NCBI GenBank assembly: GCA_002779455.1
Contig: PEWM01000032.1
Coordinates: forward strand, 1 to 18,181
Reading direction: 5' to 3'
From: Deltaproteobacteria bacterium CG07_land_8_20_14_0_80_60_11
GTDB lineage: Bacteria > Desulfobacterota > Desulfobaccia > Desulfobaccales > 0-14-0-80-60-11
Length of the DNA: 18,181 nucleotides
A program made the position numbers and the translations under genes. Shown piece after piece: positions 7,676-14,338 of the stretch. Every line of letters begins with the position of its first letter. Within the stretch, counting starts at the first letter, position 1. The notes beneath the pieces are model-generated. The model was given only the letters and a program-made list of their open reading frames with translations, made no database searches and was not told the DNA's origin.

Positions 7676-8605
7676 ATGATCAAGACAACCAGCCGTCAGG
7701 ATGTGGCCAAACCAGAGGGGGGGTTCTCCGCCCCTGGGTGGAAAGGCATCATTTTGGCCGGAGGCGCCGGAACCCGCCTCTATCCCGTTACCAAGGTGGT
7801 CAGCAAACAACTTTTGCCGGTCTATGACAAGCCCATGATTTACTACCCCCTGTCAATCCTCATGCTGGCCGGCATCCGGGAAATTCTCCTCATCTCCACC
7901 CCGGAGGACCTGCCCAGATATGAGGGCCTGCTGGGGGACGGGGCGCAATTGGGTTTGCGCTTTACCTATGCGGCACAACCCCGCCCCGAGGGACTGGCCC
8001 AGGCTTTCATCATCGGCAAGGAATTCATCGGCGCCGGCCGGGTCTGCCTCGTCCTGGGGGACAACATTTTTTATGGTCATGGATTGGAGAGCATCCTGAA
8101 GCGGGCCGTGCAACTGGCCAAGGGCGGCCTGGTGTTCGGCTATTGGGTCAAAGATCCGGAAAGGTATGGCGTGGTTGAATTTGACGAATCCGGGAAGGTC
8201 CTGGATATCGTGGAGAAGCCCGCCAAGCCGAGATCGTCCATAGCCGTGTCCGGCCTCTATTTCTATGACAATCGCGTGGTGGAAATCGCCTCTCGCCTCA
8301 AGCCTTCGGCCCGGGGAGAATTGGAGATTACCGACGTCAACAAGGCCTACCTGAAGAGCGGGGAACTGCGGGTGGAGGTTTTGGGCCGGGGGTTCGCCTG
8401 GCTGGACACGGGCACCCACGAATCTCTCCTGGAGGCCTCCACCTTCATTGAGACCATTGAGAAACGCCAGGGCCTCAAGATCGCCTGCATCGAAGAAATT
8501 GCTTATCGATTGGGCTTTATCGACGCCGGGCAACTGCGCCGGCTGGCCAAACCCATGCGGAAGAATGGCTATGGCCAGTACTTGCTCAAGATCTTATCGG
8601 AATGA
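7676..8605 (+). CDS. rfbA: Glucose-1-phosphate thymidylyltransferase
   Basis: A 309-aa enzyme that joins glucose-1-phosphate and dTTP to dTDP-glucose, the entry step of dTDP-sugar pathways. The nucleotide-binding loop LAGGAGTRLYPVTK (27-40) and SKQLLPVYDKPM (43-54) are intact. EGLAQAF (105-111), LVLGDNIFYGHG (125-136, metal ligand D129), the VVEF and VEKP segments and WLDTGTHESLLEA complete the family pattern. The usual RfbA starts at the KGIILAGG position; this one has about 22 extra N-terminal residues that are polar and unlike the family. The site AGAAGGGA (7661-7668), 7 nt before the ATG, supports the long form. It is last in the cluster and converges on pyrE with 39 bp between stops and no clear terminator. 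RfbB/C/D partners are not in the window. Confidence 0.95.
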   Translation: MIKTTSRQDVAKPEGGFSAPGWKGIILAGGAGTRLYPVTKVVSKQLLPVYDKPMIYYPLSILMLAGIREILLISTPEDLPRYEGLLGDGAQLGLRFTYAAQPRPEGLAQAFIIGKEFIGAGRVCLVLGDNIFYGHGLESILKRAVQLAKGGLVFGYWVKDPERYGVVEFDESGKVLDIVEKPAKPRSSIAVSGLYFYDNRVVEIASRLKPSARGELEITDVNKAYLKSGELRVEVLGRGFAWLDTGTHESLLEASTFIETIEKRQGLKIACIEEIAYRLGFIDAGQLRRLAKPMRKNGYGQYLLKILSE

Positions 8606-8644
8606 GCCGGCGGCGGGCGGCTCTGAGATGCAGATATGATCCCC

Positions 8645-9193
8645 CTATCTCAAGTCTGAAATCGTAAACACCGCCTCGACCTCGGGGACTTCCCGGGCCA
8701 CCGCCTCTTTACCCCCTTCCTGCCGGTCCACCAGGATCAGCACCTTGACCACCTTGAGGCCGAACTCCCGGGCCGCGGCCACGGCCCGCAAGGCGGAGCC
8801 TCCGGTAGTGACGACGTCCTCCACCACCACGGCCCGGTCCCCCGGGGTCACATCCCCCACCAGCAGCCCCCCGGCGCCGTGCTCCTTGGGCCGCTGGCGC
8901 ACCGAAAAGGCATTGATGGGACCACCCTTCAAATAGCTGGTCAGCGCGGCGGCGTGGGCGATGGGGTCCGCCCCCATGGTGAGGCCGCCGATGGCGTCCA
9001 CCTTCAGGTCCCGGATCAGGTCAAAGAAAATCTCCCCGATGAGGGCCAGCCCCTGGGCATTGTGGGTGGTGGGGCGGCAATCAATGTAGTACGGACTCTC
9101 CCGGCCCGATACCAGCTTGAAAGGCTTGTCCGGGCTGTACCGGAAAGATTTCTCCCTGAGGAGTTCCAGAAGTTGCCGACGTGCTTGGTCCAT
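8645..9193 (-). CDS. pyrE: Orotate phosphoribosyltransferase
   Basis: A 182-aa enzyme of de novo pyrimidine synthesis: orotate + PRPP to OMP. The PRPP motif VVVEDVVTTGGSA (122-134) is complete and the mobile catalytic loop RQRPKEHGAGG (99-109) carries the expected K and H. KLVSGRESPYYIDCR (26-40) is a typical N-terminal substrate segment. I chose the ATG at 9191-9193 because GGGAGGGG (9197-9204) lies just upstream. An earlier in-frame ATG at 9238 falls inside a palindromic repeat and would only add residues encoded by that repeat. It is slightly short for the family (about 180-215 aa) but complete. It is co-directional with the NUDIX gene upstream, separated by two repeats. Confidence 0.94.
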   Translation of the reverse strand: MDQARRQLLELLREKSFRYSPDKPFKLVSGRESPYYIDCRPTTHNAQGLALIGEIFFDLIRDLKVDAIGGLTMGADPIAHAAALTSYLKGGPINAFSVRQRPKEHGAGGLLVGDVTPGDRAVVVEDVVTTGGSALRAVAAAREFGLKVVKVLILVDRQEGGKEAVAREVPEVEAVFTISDLR

Positions 9194-9222
9194 GTTCCCC
9201 TCCCGGGGTTTGAGTAAACCAT

Positions 9223-9245
9223 GGTGCGTAGGACGCACCCTACAG
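9223..9245. repeat. GTAGG-tagged palindrome GGTGCGT-AGG-ACGCACC + CTACA
   Basis: 7-bp arms around AGG, followed directly by CCTACA. This is the half-form of the tagged palindromes at 1271 and 15095. It lies between the pyrE ribosome site and the NUDIX 3' end. Confidence 0.7.
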
Positions 9246-9281
9246 GTGGACTGCCGGCCAGGAAAATGGCACGCCTGAAGG

Positions 9282-9312
9282 ACTGCTCACTGCTCACTGC
9301 TCACCGCTCACT
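9282..9312 (-). repeat. Heptad array (RGTGAGC, 4.4 copies) overlapping the NUDIX stop codon
   Basis: On the minus strand the units are AGTGAGC, GGTGAGC, AGTGAGC, AGTGAGC and then AGT, an exact 7-base period with one variable position. The NUDIX stop TGA (9301-9303) and its last residues S-E-R are written in this array. Related arrays are at 11879-11913 and 16733-16811. Confidence 0.8.
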
Positions 9313-9816
9313 GATATATTCCCGCAGCGCCTCCTGGGTGGAAGAAAAGGCGATTTGGGGCCAGGGAATCTCTTTGAACCCAAAGACCCGGGCCTCCAGG
9401 GTCTCATCCCCCGCCGCCAGCTCCCCGGACACATACTCGGTCACGTACGCCGCAATCACGGTGCGGTGGTCCGGGTAGGAATAGATGTTGAGCAGCCGGA
9501 TGGGGCGCACGGTCAGGAGGGTCTCCTCCTGGGTCTCCCGGACCAGGGCGTCCTCCACCACTTCCCCCAGGTCCACGAAGCCCCCGGGCACTACCCAGAG
9601 GCCGTAGCCCGGGTTGATGGCCCGGCGCACCATGACCACCCCTTCATCCATGGGGATCACGGCGATCACCGACAGCTTGGGGTCGAGATAAAAGATGAAG
9701 CCGCAAACCGTGCACACCAGGCGCCGGGGCTCCATCGGCTTGAGCAGCCGTTTCTCCAGCCGCCCGCCGCACTGGGGGCAGAACTTATAGGTGGCTACGT
9801 CTTGCATGCCCGGCAT
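9301..9816 (-). CDS. NUDIX hydrolase with N-terminal zinc ribbon
   Basis: A 171-aa cytosolic pyrophosphohydrolase. A zinc ribbon comes first: CPQC (13-16) and CTVC (35-38). The Nudix box runs from G79: G79-x5-E85-x7-R93-E94-xx-E97-E98, with all metal-binding glutamates present; the usual glycine after EE is T99. The zinc ribbon plus Nudix layout is shared with NudC-type NAD(H)/capped-RNA hydrolases and with small ADP-ribose or nucleotide hydrolases. The protein is much shorter than NudC and lacks its N-terminal domain, so the substrate is open. GAAGGTGA (9823-9830) supports the ATG at 9816. The C-terminal residues and stop codon are formed by a heptad repeat, so the original end may have been altered. 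It lies between the site-2 protease and pyrE, same strand. Confidence 0.92.
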   Translation of the reverse strand: MPGMQDVATYKFCPQCGGRLEKRLLKPMEPRRLVCTVCGFIFYLDPKLSVIAVIPMDEGVVMVRRAINPGYGLWVVPGGFVDLGEVVEDALVRETQEETLLTVRPIRLLNIYSYPDHRTVIAAYVTEYVSGELAAGDETLEARVFGFKEIPWPQIAFSSTQEALREYISER

Positions 9817-9881
9817 AAGTTTTCACCTTCAAACCACCAGTTGAGCTACCGCCGCCGGCCCGCCATCACCGGTGACCGTTG

Positions 9882-10811
9882 CTAACCCAGGGCAAAGGGC
9901 GCCGGCGAAAAGGTGAGCACGAACACCGCGATGGTGATGATGCCCAGCACCCGTCGGCGCCGGTCCAGCGGCACCCAAAACTGATACGGCGGCGGGTGGC
10001 GCCAGCCCAGAAAGGCGATGAGCGCCGCCCAGAGCAGCCAGCCCTGCCAGAACAGCAGGCCGCAGATCACCAGGAGGCCGAGACTCACCAGGGAGATGTA
10101 ACGGTGGTGTTCGGGAAACAGGGCATAGGCGACGTGCCCCCCGTCCAGCTGCCCCACCGGGATCAGGTTGAGGGCCGTGACCAGAAGACCGATCCAGCCG
10201 GCAAAGGCCACCGGATGGAGGACAATATTTTGATCCGGCGTCAGGGGCCCCAGGGCCAGCCAGCTCAGGAGCTTGAACAACAGGGGCTCCCCCAGGGTTA
10301 AACTCCCCTCGCTTCCGCCGATGACCGTTACCGTGGACAATTTCAGGCCTACCAGGATGACCGGGATGGAGACCAGGACGCCGGTTAGCGGCCCGGCACA
10401 GCCCACGTCCAGCAGGGCCCGCTTGTCTTTGATGGTGGAGCGGATGCGGATGAAGGCCCCAAAGGTGCCGATGATGAAAGGAATGGGCGGCGCCGGGATA
10501 AAGTAGGGCAGGCTCACGTCCAGATGGTGCTGCCGGGATACCAGGTAATGGCCCATCTCATGGGCGCCCAGGATCAGGAGCAGGGTGAACGAAAACGGGA
10601 TGCCCTTATAGAGCAGTTCGGGGGTTTCCAGGGGATTGACCCCCTGCTGGAGGGCCCCGGCGATGATGGTGGTGACCACCGTGGCCAGGAGCAACCCCAG
10701 GTGCAGGAGGCGGCGCGGCGGCTTGGGGGCCGGCCAGGGCGGCACGGACTCGGTTTCCCGCAAAGGCTCCGGGATTATCTCCGGCCGCCACGGTCTCTCC
10801 TCCGGGCTCAC
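9882..10811 (-). CDS. Site-2 protease family (M50) membrane metalloprotease
   Basis: A 309-aa integral membrane protease; the family cuts substrates within the membrane. Zinc site H84-EMG-H88 lies in a hydrophobic helix (FTLLLILGAHEMGHYLV), and the second signature NLIPVGQLDGGH (215-226) supplies D223. Further membrane segments lie near 36-55, 135-158, 202-218, 240-258 and 290-307. The first 32 residues are proline-rich and cytosolic-looking. The start is GTG at 10811, overlapping the rluB stop by four bases (GTGA), which implies translational coupling; GGGGTGGA upstream serves as ribosome site. No anti-sigma factor or other obvious substrate is adjacent. Association with trpS and rluB is recurrent in bacteria (family knowledge, not checked here). 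Confidence 0.93.
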   Translation of the reverse strand: MSPEERPWRPEIIPEPLRETESVPPWPAPKPPRRLLHLGLLLATVVTTIIAGALQQGVNPLETPELLYKGIPFSFTLLLILGAHEMGHYLVSRQHHLDVSLPYFIPAPPIPFIIGTFGAFIRIRSTIKDKRALLDVGCAGPLTGVLVSIPVILVGLKLSTVTVIGGSEGSLTLGEPLLFKLLSWLALGPLTPDQNIVLHPVAFAGWIGLLVTALNLIPVGQLDGGHVAYALFPEHHRYISLVSLGLLVICGLLFWQGWLLWAALIAFLGWRHPPPYQFWVPLDRRRRVLGIITIAVFVLTFSPAPFALG

Positions 10812-11533
10812 TTCAGGTCCACCCCGGCCTTCAAGGCCGCCATCTCCCGCCCGGTGACCTCCCGGAAGCTTCCCCGGAGCAGTCCCTCCAACCTGAGCGG
10901 GCCGAAGGCGATGCGCTTTAATTTCACCACCGGGCGTCCCACCTGCTCCATCAGCCGCTTGATCAGATGGTACCGCCCCTCATGCACGGTGATCTCCAAC
11001 ACGGTTTTGCCCGGCTCCCGCTTGTTCACCTCCACTTCGGGGTAAACGGTCCGGCCATCCAGGTCCAATCCCGCGGCCATTTGCCGCACCGTCTCTTTGC
11101 TCACCTCCCCGGCCACCGTTACCCGATAGGTGCGGGGCACCGAGTAGCTGGGATGGGTCAGCCGATAGGCCAGTTCACCGTCGTTGGTAAGCAGCAAGAG
11201 GCCGGTGGCGTCGTAATCCAGGCGCCCCACGGGATAGAGCCGGCCCGGCAGCTTACCCAACAACTCCGTGACCACCCGCCGCCCCTCGGGGTCGCGGGTG
11301 GTGCAGACGTAGCCATAGGGCTTGTGCAGCATGACGGTCCTGGGCGCCGCCGTCACCTTGACGATGCTCCCATCTACCCTGACCACGTCCCGGTCAGGGT
11401 CAACCTTGACCCCCATGGCCGTGACCATCTGGCCGTTGACGGCCACCCGGCCGGCCTGGATAATCTCCTCGGCGGTGCGCCGGGAGGCCACCCCGGCCCG
11501 GGAGAGAAATTTTTGTAAGCGCTCGGTGGTCAT
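10808..11533 (-). CDS. rluB: RluB/RsuA-family rRNA pseudouridine synthase
   Basis: A 241-aa enzyme that isomerises a uridine in rRNA, most likely 23S position 2605 if it is RluB proper. An S4 RNA-binding domain comes first (RLQKFLSRAGVASRR, 5-19; to about residue 60). The catalytic domain has LHKPYGYVCTTRDPEGRRVV (69-88), the motif GRLDYDATGLLLLTNDG (103-119) with catalytic D106, and the C-terminal EGRYHLIKRLMEQVGRPV. The ATG at 11531-11533 overlaps the stop of the preceding small ORF by four bases (ATGA). The sequence just upstream is a pyrimidine tract with no Shine-Dalgarno, so translation probably depends on that ORF. The M50 protease follows with a GTGA overlap. RluB versus RsuA/RluE is inferred from overall pattern. 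Confidence 0.92.
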   Translation of the reverse strand: MTTERLQKFLSRAGVASRRTAEEIIQAGRVAVNGQMVTAMGVKVDPDRDVVRVDGSIVKVTAAPRTVMLHKPYGYVCTTRDPEGRRVVTELLGKLPGRLYPVGRLDYDATGLLLLTNDGELAYRLTHPSYSVPRTYRVTVAGEVSKETVRQMAAGLDLDGRTVYPEVEVNKREPGKTVLEITVHEGRYHLIKRLMEQVGRPVVKLKRIAFGPLRLEGLLRGSFREVTGREMAALKAGVDLK

Positions 11534-11832
11534 GATAATTGGGAAAAAGGCGAAAAGGGGAAAAGGGGAAAAGGAAAAGACTTGCTGGTTAGATTCCTAT
11601 ACACCCTTTCTTCTTTCCCCTTATCTTTCTCGAAGAAACTCGCATACTCCATTTCCATGAGAACGGCTTCTGCATCCTCACGACGCATGAAGAAACGGAC
11701 AGGCTTTCTACCGGGATATCGGGTGTCAGGAATGATGACATATTTTCCACTGTGCACGTCTTTAAGAACCCACGCCTCAGCGTTTTCGTCAAGTTCGGAA
11801 AGTATTACTTCCAAAGATAGAGGTTGTGTCAT
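11530..11832 (-). CDS. Small protein of unknown function, tail encoded by a simple repeat
   Basis: A 100-aa protein I do not recognise. It has a strong ribosome site (AAGGAGG, 11840-11846, 7 nt before ATG) and overlaps the rluB start by four bases, so it is very likely translated. Residues 1-70 look like a compact alpha/beta domain (EAWVLKDVHSGKYVIIPD, then PVRFFMRREDAEAVLMEME). Residues 85-97 (SFPFPLFPFSPFS) come from the 8-base-period tract at 11541-11580, so the original C-terminus was probably changed by repeat insertion or expansion. It sits between trpS and rluB, where scpA and scpB are often found; it resembles neither. There are no cysteines, signal peptide or membrane helix. Confidence 0.75.
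   Translation of the reverse strand: MTQPLSLEVILSELDENAEAWVLKDVHSGKYVIIPDTRYPGRKPVRFFMRREDAEAVLMEMEYASFFEKDKGKEERVYRNLTSKSFPFPLFPFSPFSQLS
11541..11580. repeat. 8-base-period purine tract (GGGGAAAA-like, about 5 units)
   Basis: Units GGGAAAAA, GGCGAAAA, GGGGAAAA, GGGGAAAA and GGAAAAGA in tandem on the plus strand. On the coding (minus) strand it is a pyrimidine run immediately before the rluB start, which removes any Shine-Dalgarno there and encodes the tail of the 100-aa ORF. The period makes it prone to slippage. Confidence 0.75.
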
Positions 11833-11878
11833 TTAATATCCTCCTTGCCCCGGCATTAAATTAGACCATAGCCCATTC

Positions 11879-11913
11879 GATCACTGGCTACTGATCACTG
11901 ACCACTGGCCACT
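11879..11913 (-). repeat. Heptad array (AGTGRYC, five units) downstream of trpS
   Basis: On the minus strand the units are AGTGGCC, AGTGGTC, AGTGATC, AGTAGCC and AGTGATC. It has the same 7-base period and AGTG core as the arrays at 9282 and 16733, with different last bases. It starts about 20 bp after the trpS stop. Confidence 0.75.
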
Positions 11914-11932
11914 ATTCCTCACCGGGTCGCCC

Positions 11933-12988
11933 CTACAAAGCCCATAACTGGAATTTCCGGTTAAATCCCACCGCCTCCCGGACTTCGGCCATGGTCCGCC
12001 GGGCCTGCTCTCTGGCCCGGTCGTTGCCCCGGTGCATGATGTCCAGGACCACGTCGGGGTGGGCCTCGTAATATCGGCGCCGTTCCTGGATGGGAGCCAT
12101 ATTTTCCAGCAACGCCTCAGCCAGCATCTTTTTGCAATCCACGCATCCCAGTCTGGCGGCCCGGCATTCCGCGGTAATTTCGTCCAGGCGCGCTTGAGGC
12201 AGGTTGAGGCGGTGGAAGGGAAAGGCCAGGCAGCGGTCCGGTTCACCGGGGTCTTTCTTGTAGGGCCGCTGGGTATCGGTGGTCATCTGGCGCACCTGTT
12301 TGGCCATCACCTCCGGCGGGTCGCTCAGGTAGATGCAGTTGCCGTAGCTCTTGCTCATCTTGCGGCCGTCGGTGCCCGTGAGTTTGGGAATCTCGGTTAA
12401 GAGGGCCTCCGGTTCCGGGAAAGTTTGCCGGTACAGGTGGTTGAAGCGCCGGGCGATCTCCCGGGTCATCTCCACGTGAGGCACCTGGTCCACCCCCACC
12501 GGCACCCCATCCGCCTTGTACATCAAGATGTCCGCGGCCTGGAGCACCGGGTAGCCCAAAAAGCCGTAGGTGGTCAGGTCCTTGTGGGCCAGTTCCTGAA
12601 TCTGGTCCTTGTAGGTGGGGTTGCGCTCCAGCCAGGGCACCGGGGTAAACATGCCGAAAATCAGGTAGAGTTCGGCGTGCTCCGGAATGGCCGACTGCAC
12701 GAAGATGGTGGATTTTTCCGGGTCCAGACCCACGCTCAGCCAGTCAGTCACCATTTCCGGGATGAAGCCGCTGATGGGCCCGGGGGTCTCGTATTCCGTC
12801 GTCAGGGCGTGCCAGTCGGCCACGAAATAGAAGCACTGATAATCTTCCTGGAGACGCATCCAGTTGTACAACGCCCCGTAATAGTTCCCCAGGTGCATCT
12901 TGCCGGTGGGGCGCATGCCGCTCAGGATGCGCTTCGCTTGGAAGTCAGAGGATTTTGGTCTGGGACCGGGTATATCTTCAAATGCCAT
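11933..12988 (-). CDS. trpS: Tryptophanyl-tRNA synthetase, predicted [4Fe-4S] type
   Basis: A 351-aa class I aminoacyl-tRNA synthetase that charges tRNA-Trp. HLGN (32-35) is the HIGH motif, GRKMSKS (208-214) the KMSKS loop, and VLQAADILMY (148-157) the typical Trp-pocket segment. In the C-terminal domain C253-x21-C275-x6-C282-x2-C285 closely follows the C-x22-C-x6-C-x2-C cluster motif reported for Thermotoga maritima TrpRS, so a [4Fe-4S] cluster near the anticodon-binding region is likely. An AGGA-containing stretch precedes the ATG at 12988. The stop TAG (11933-11935) is also the TAG of a GTAGGGGCG repeat tag. Downstream lie the small ORF, rluB and the M50 protease, a common neighbourhood without the usual scpA/scpB. 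Confidence 0.96.
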   Translation of the reverse strand: MAFEDIPGPRPKSSDFQAKRILSGMRPTGKMHLGNYYGALYNWMRLQEDYQCFYFVADWHALTTEYETPGPISGFIPEMVTDWLSVGLDPEKSTIFVQSAIPEHAELYLIFGMFTPVPWLERNPTYKDQIQELAHKDLTTYGFLGYPVLQAADILMYKADGVPVGVDQVPHVEMTREIARRFNHLYRQTFPEPEALLTEIPKLTGTDGRKMSKSYGNCIYLSDPPEVMAKQVRQMTTDTQRPYKKDPGEPDRCLAFPFHRLNLPQARLDEITAECRAARLGCVDCKKMLAEALLENMAPIQERRRYYEAHPDVVLDIMHRGNDRAREQARRTMAEVREAVGFNRKFQLWAL

Positions 12989-13003
12989 GCTGATTCCTAT
13001 TCC

Positions 13004-13046
13004 GAAAAGTTATTGTCATCGGTGGCACAGGCTTTCCAGCCGGTGC
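13004..13046 (+). repeat. 'SVAQAFQPV' repeat, copy 2
   Basis: In opposite orientation to the copy at 3301-3390. It keeps GAAAAGTT, then a 22-base core (13020-13041) identical to the other copy, and then diverges (CGGTGCGC instead of TGTGCC), so its second hairpin arm is degenerate. It lies just upstream of trpS. Confidence 0.8.
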
Positions 13047-13099
13047 GCAGGCTAAAAGTCCATGGCCTAAAATTGGCCACCCCAAGCATGAAAGCCTCT

Positions 13100-13128
13100 G
13101 TAGGGGCGGGTTTTAAACCCGCCCCTAC
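13100..13128. repeat. Perfect palindrome, 14-bp arms, GTAGGGGCGGGTTT
   Basis: GTAGGGGCGGGTTT, one central T, then its exact complement. It belongs to the GTAGG-tagged group. Read with the preceding bases it encodes AGFKPAP-like peptides, another recurrent spurious-ORF sequence. It lies between trpS and the 86-aa gene. Confidence 0.8.
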
Positions 13129-13227
13129 GCCTGGATTTTTATGCTAAAGCCTGCGCCTGCCAGATATCAGGCAGATGCTGTTATATTAACCCAAGCCCCG
13201 ATATTTTGGCCGAAAACTTTCCACTCA

Positions 13228-13488
13228 TTACTCATCGAGTGATGCCAAATAAGCGCTGAGCGAGCTGATATCTTGGGAAGCCTCAAGTTCGTCCCCAGAC
13301 CTGAGGTCATGGATGGCCACCCGCACGGGCTCATCCAAGGTAGCCGGAAAGCCTTCCCCGCTATCGTCATTGACGACGATATAGGCCCGCTTGCCCCGGT
13401 GTTTTATCCATTTCGTATATGACGCTTTCCCGGCGCAACTGGCCGAGAGATTGAACCCATGAGTTTTCATGACCTCTTCGACGCTCAT
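13228..13488 (-). CDS. Small protein of unknown function in the tetR-crotonase group
   Basis: An 86-aa acidic protein, not recognised. AAGGTGA lies 6 nt before the ATG at 13488. Composition and codon use resemble its neighbours, so it is probably real. The middle (WIKHRGKRAYIVVNDDSGEGFP, about 27-48) is predicted beta-rich, and the tail (ISSLSAYLASLDE) is helical and acidic. There is one cysteine (C18), no membrane segment and no signal peptide. It starts 37 bp after the crotonase stop and probably belongs to the same transcript as tetR and the crotonase. Confidence 0.7.
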   Translation of the reverse strand: MSVEEVMKTHGFNLSASCAGKASYTKWIKHRGKRAYIVVNDDSGEGFPATLDEPVRVAIHDLRSGDELEASQDISSLSAYLASLDE

Positions 13489-13525
13489 CGTTTATCACCT
13501 TGTGGTTCCGGGACAACCCGGCCCG

Positions 13526-14302
13526 TTAGCGTTCCCGCCACACCGGCTTTCTCTTCTCCAGAAACGCCTTGACCCCTTCCTCCGCATCCTCAGTGCTGCA
13601 GAGAGCCGCAAAGAGGTCGCCCAGCAGGTCAAGGGCCTGGCGGTAAGGGACATCTTCCACCCCATAGATGCCGGCTTTGCCGATCTGCAAGGCCAGCGGG
13701 CTTTTGGCCGCCAGTCGGGTGGCCAATTCCAGGGTGGCTGCCTCCAGTTGATCCGGCGGCACTACCCGATTGACCAGTCCCAGCCTTTGCGCCTCGGCCG
13801 CCGGGATAATATCTCCCGTCAGCACCATCTCCAGGGCCTTTTTGCGGCCGACGTTGCGGACCAGCGGCGCCGCCGGCCCCAGGCAGATGAGGCCGACATT
13901 GATGGCCGTGGTCCCGAATTTGGCATCCTCCGCGGCCACCGTCAGGTCACAGGCGAATGACAGGCCGGCGCCATTGGCCAGGGCATAGCCTTTGACCGAG
14001 GCGATCACCGGCTTCTTCATCCTGGCAATGGTGTGATTGTGCTCATCCATCAAGTGAATAAACTCGCGGTACTCTTTGTTGGTTTTGCCCTTGAATTCGT
14101 CCAGGGAAATACCCGTGGAAAAGTTTTTGCCATTGGCATCGATCACCACCACCCGCACCTCGGGGTCCTTCTCCATGTCCCAGAGGGCATCATTAAGCTC
14201 CCGGGCCAAGGGCACGTTGAAGGTGTTCATCGCTTGCGGGCGATTCAGGGTAATGAAACCGATTTGATCCCGTTTCTCCACCAGGACGTTTTCATAGCTC
14301 AT
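13526..14302 (-). CDS. Enoyl-CoA hydratase/isomerase-family (crotonase) protein, ECHDC3-like
   Basis: A 258-aa crotonase-fold protein that should bind acyl-CoA. The oxyanion-hole segments are present: GKNFSTGISLDEF (58-70) and GYALANGAGLSFACDL (105-120). The two acidic residues used by classical hydratases (E144 and E164 in the rat enzyme) align with G113 and A133 (KFGTTAINVGL), so simple hydration of enoyl-CoA is unlikely. The INVGLICLGPAAPLVRNVG stretch (134-152) recalls ECHDC3-type proteins. An isomerase, lyase or thioesterase-like role, or a non-catalytic one, remains open. AGGAGAG upstream supports the ATG. It lies 36 bp downstream of tetR, so it is likely the regulated target. Confidence 0.9.
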   Translation of the reverse strand: MSYENVLVEKRDQIGFITLNRPQAMNTFNVPLARELNDALWDMEKDPEVRVVVIDANGKNFSTGISLDEFKGKTNKEYREFIHLMDEHNHTIARMKKPVIASVKGYALANGAGLSFACDLTVAAEDAKFGTTAINVGLICLGPAAPLVRNVGRKKALEMVLTGDIIPAAEAQRLGLVNRVVPPDQLEAATLELATRLAAKSPLALQIGKAGIYGVEDVPYRQALDLLGDLFAALCSTEDAEEGVKAFLEKRKPVWRER

Positions 14303-14338
14303 AACGCACTCTCCTGATTTTTAATTATAGAATAAGGT

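Noticed and set aside
9194..9238. Longer pyrE form starting at ATG 9238
   Set aside because: The added residues are encoded by the 9223-9245 palindrome, and the good ribosome site belongs to ATG 9193.
12425..13147. 240-codon plus-strand ORF ending in SVAQAFQPV and AGFKPAPT
   Set aside because: Mostly antisense to trpS; the end is translated repeat.
13508..13521. CCGGG-ACAA-CCCGG hairpin as a terminator after the crotonase
   Set aside because: Only a 5-bp stem with no T-run; the next gene starts 20 bp later on the same strand.
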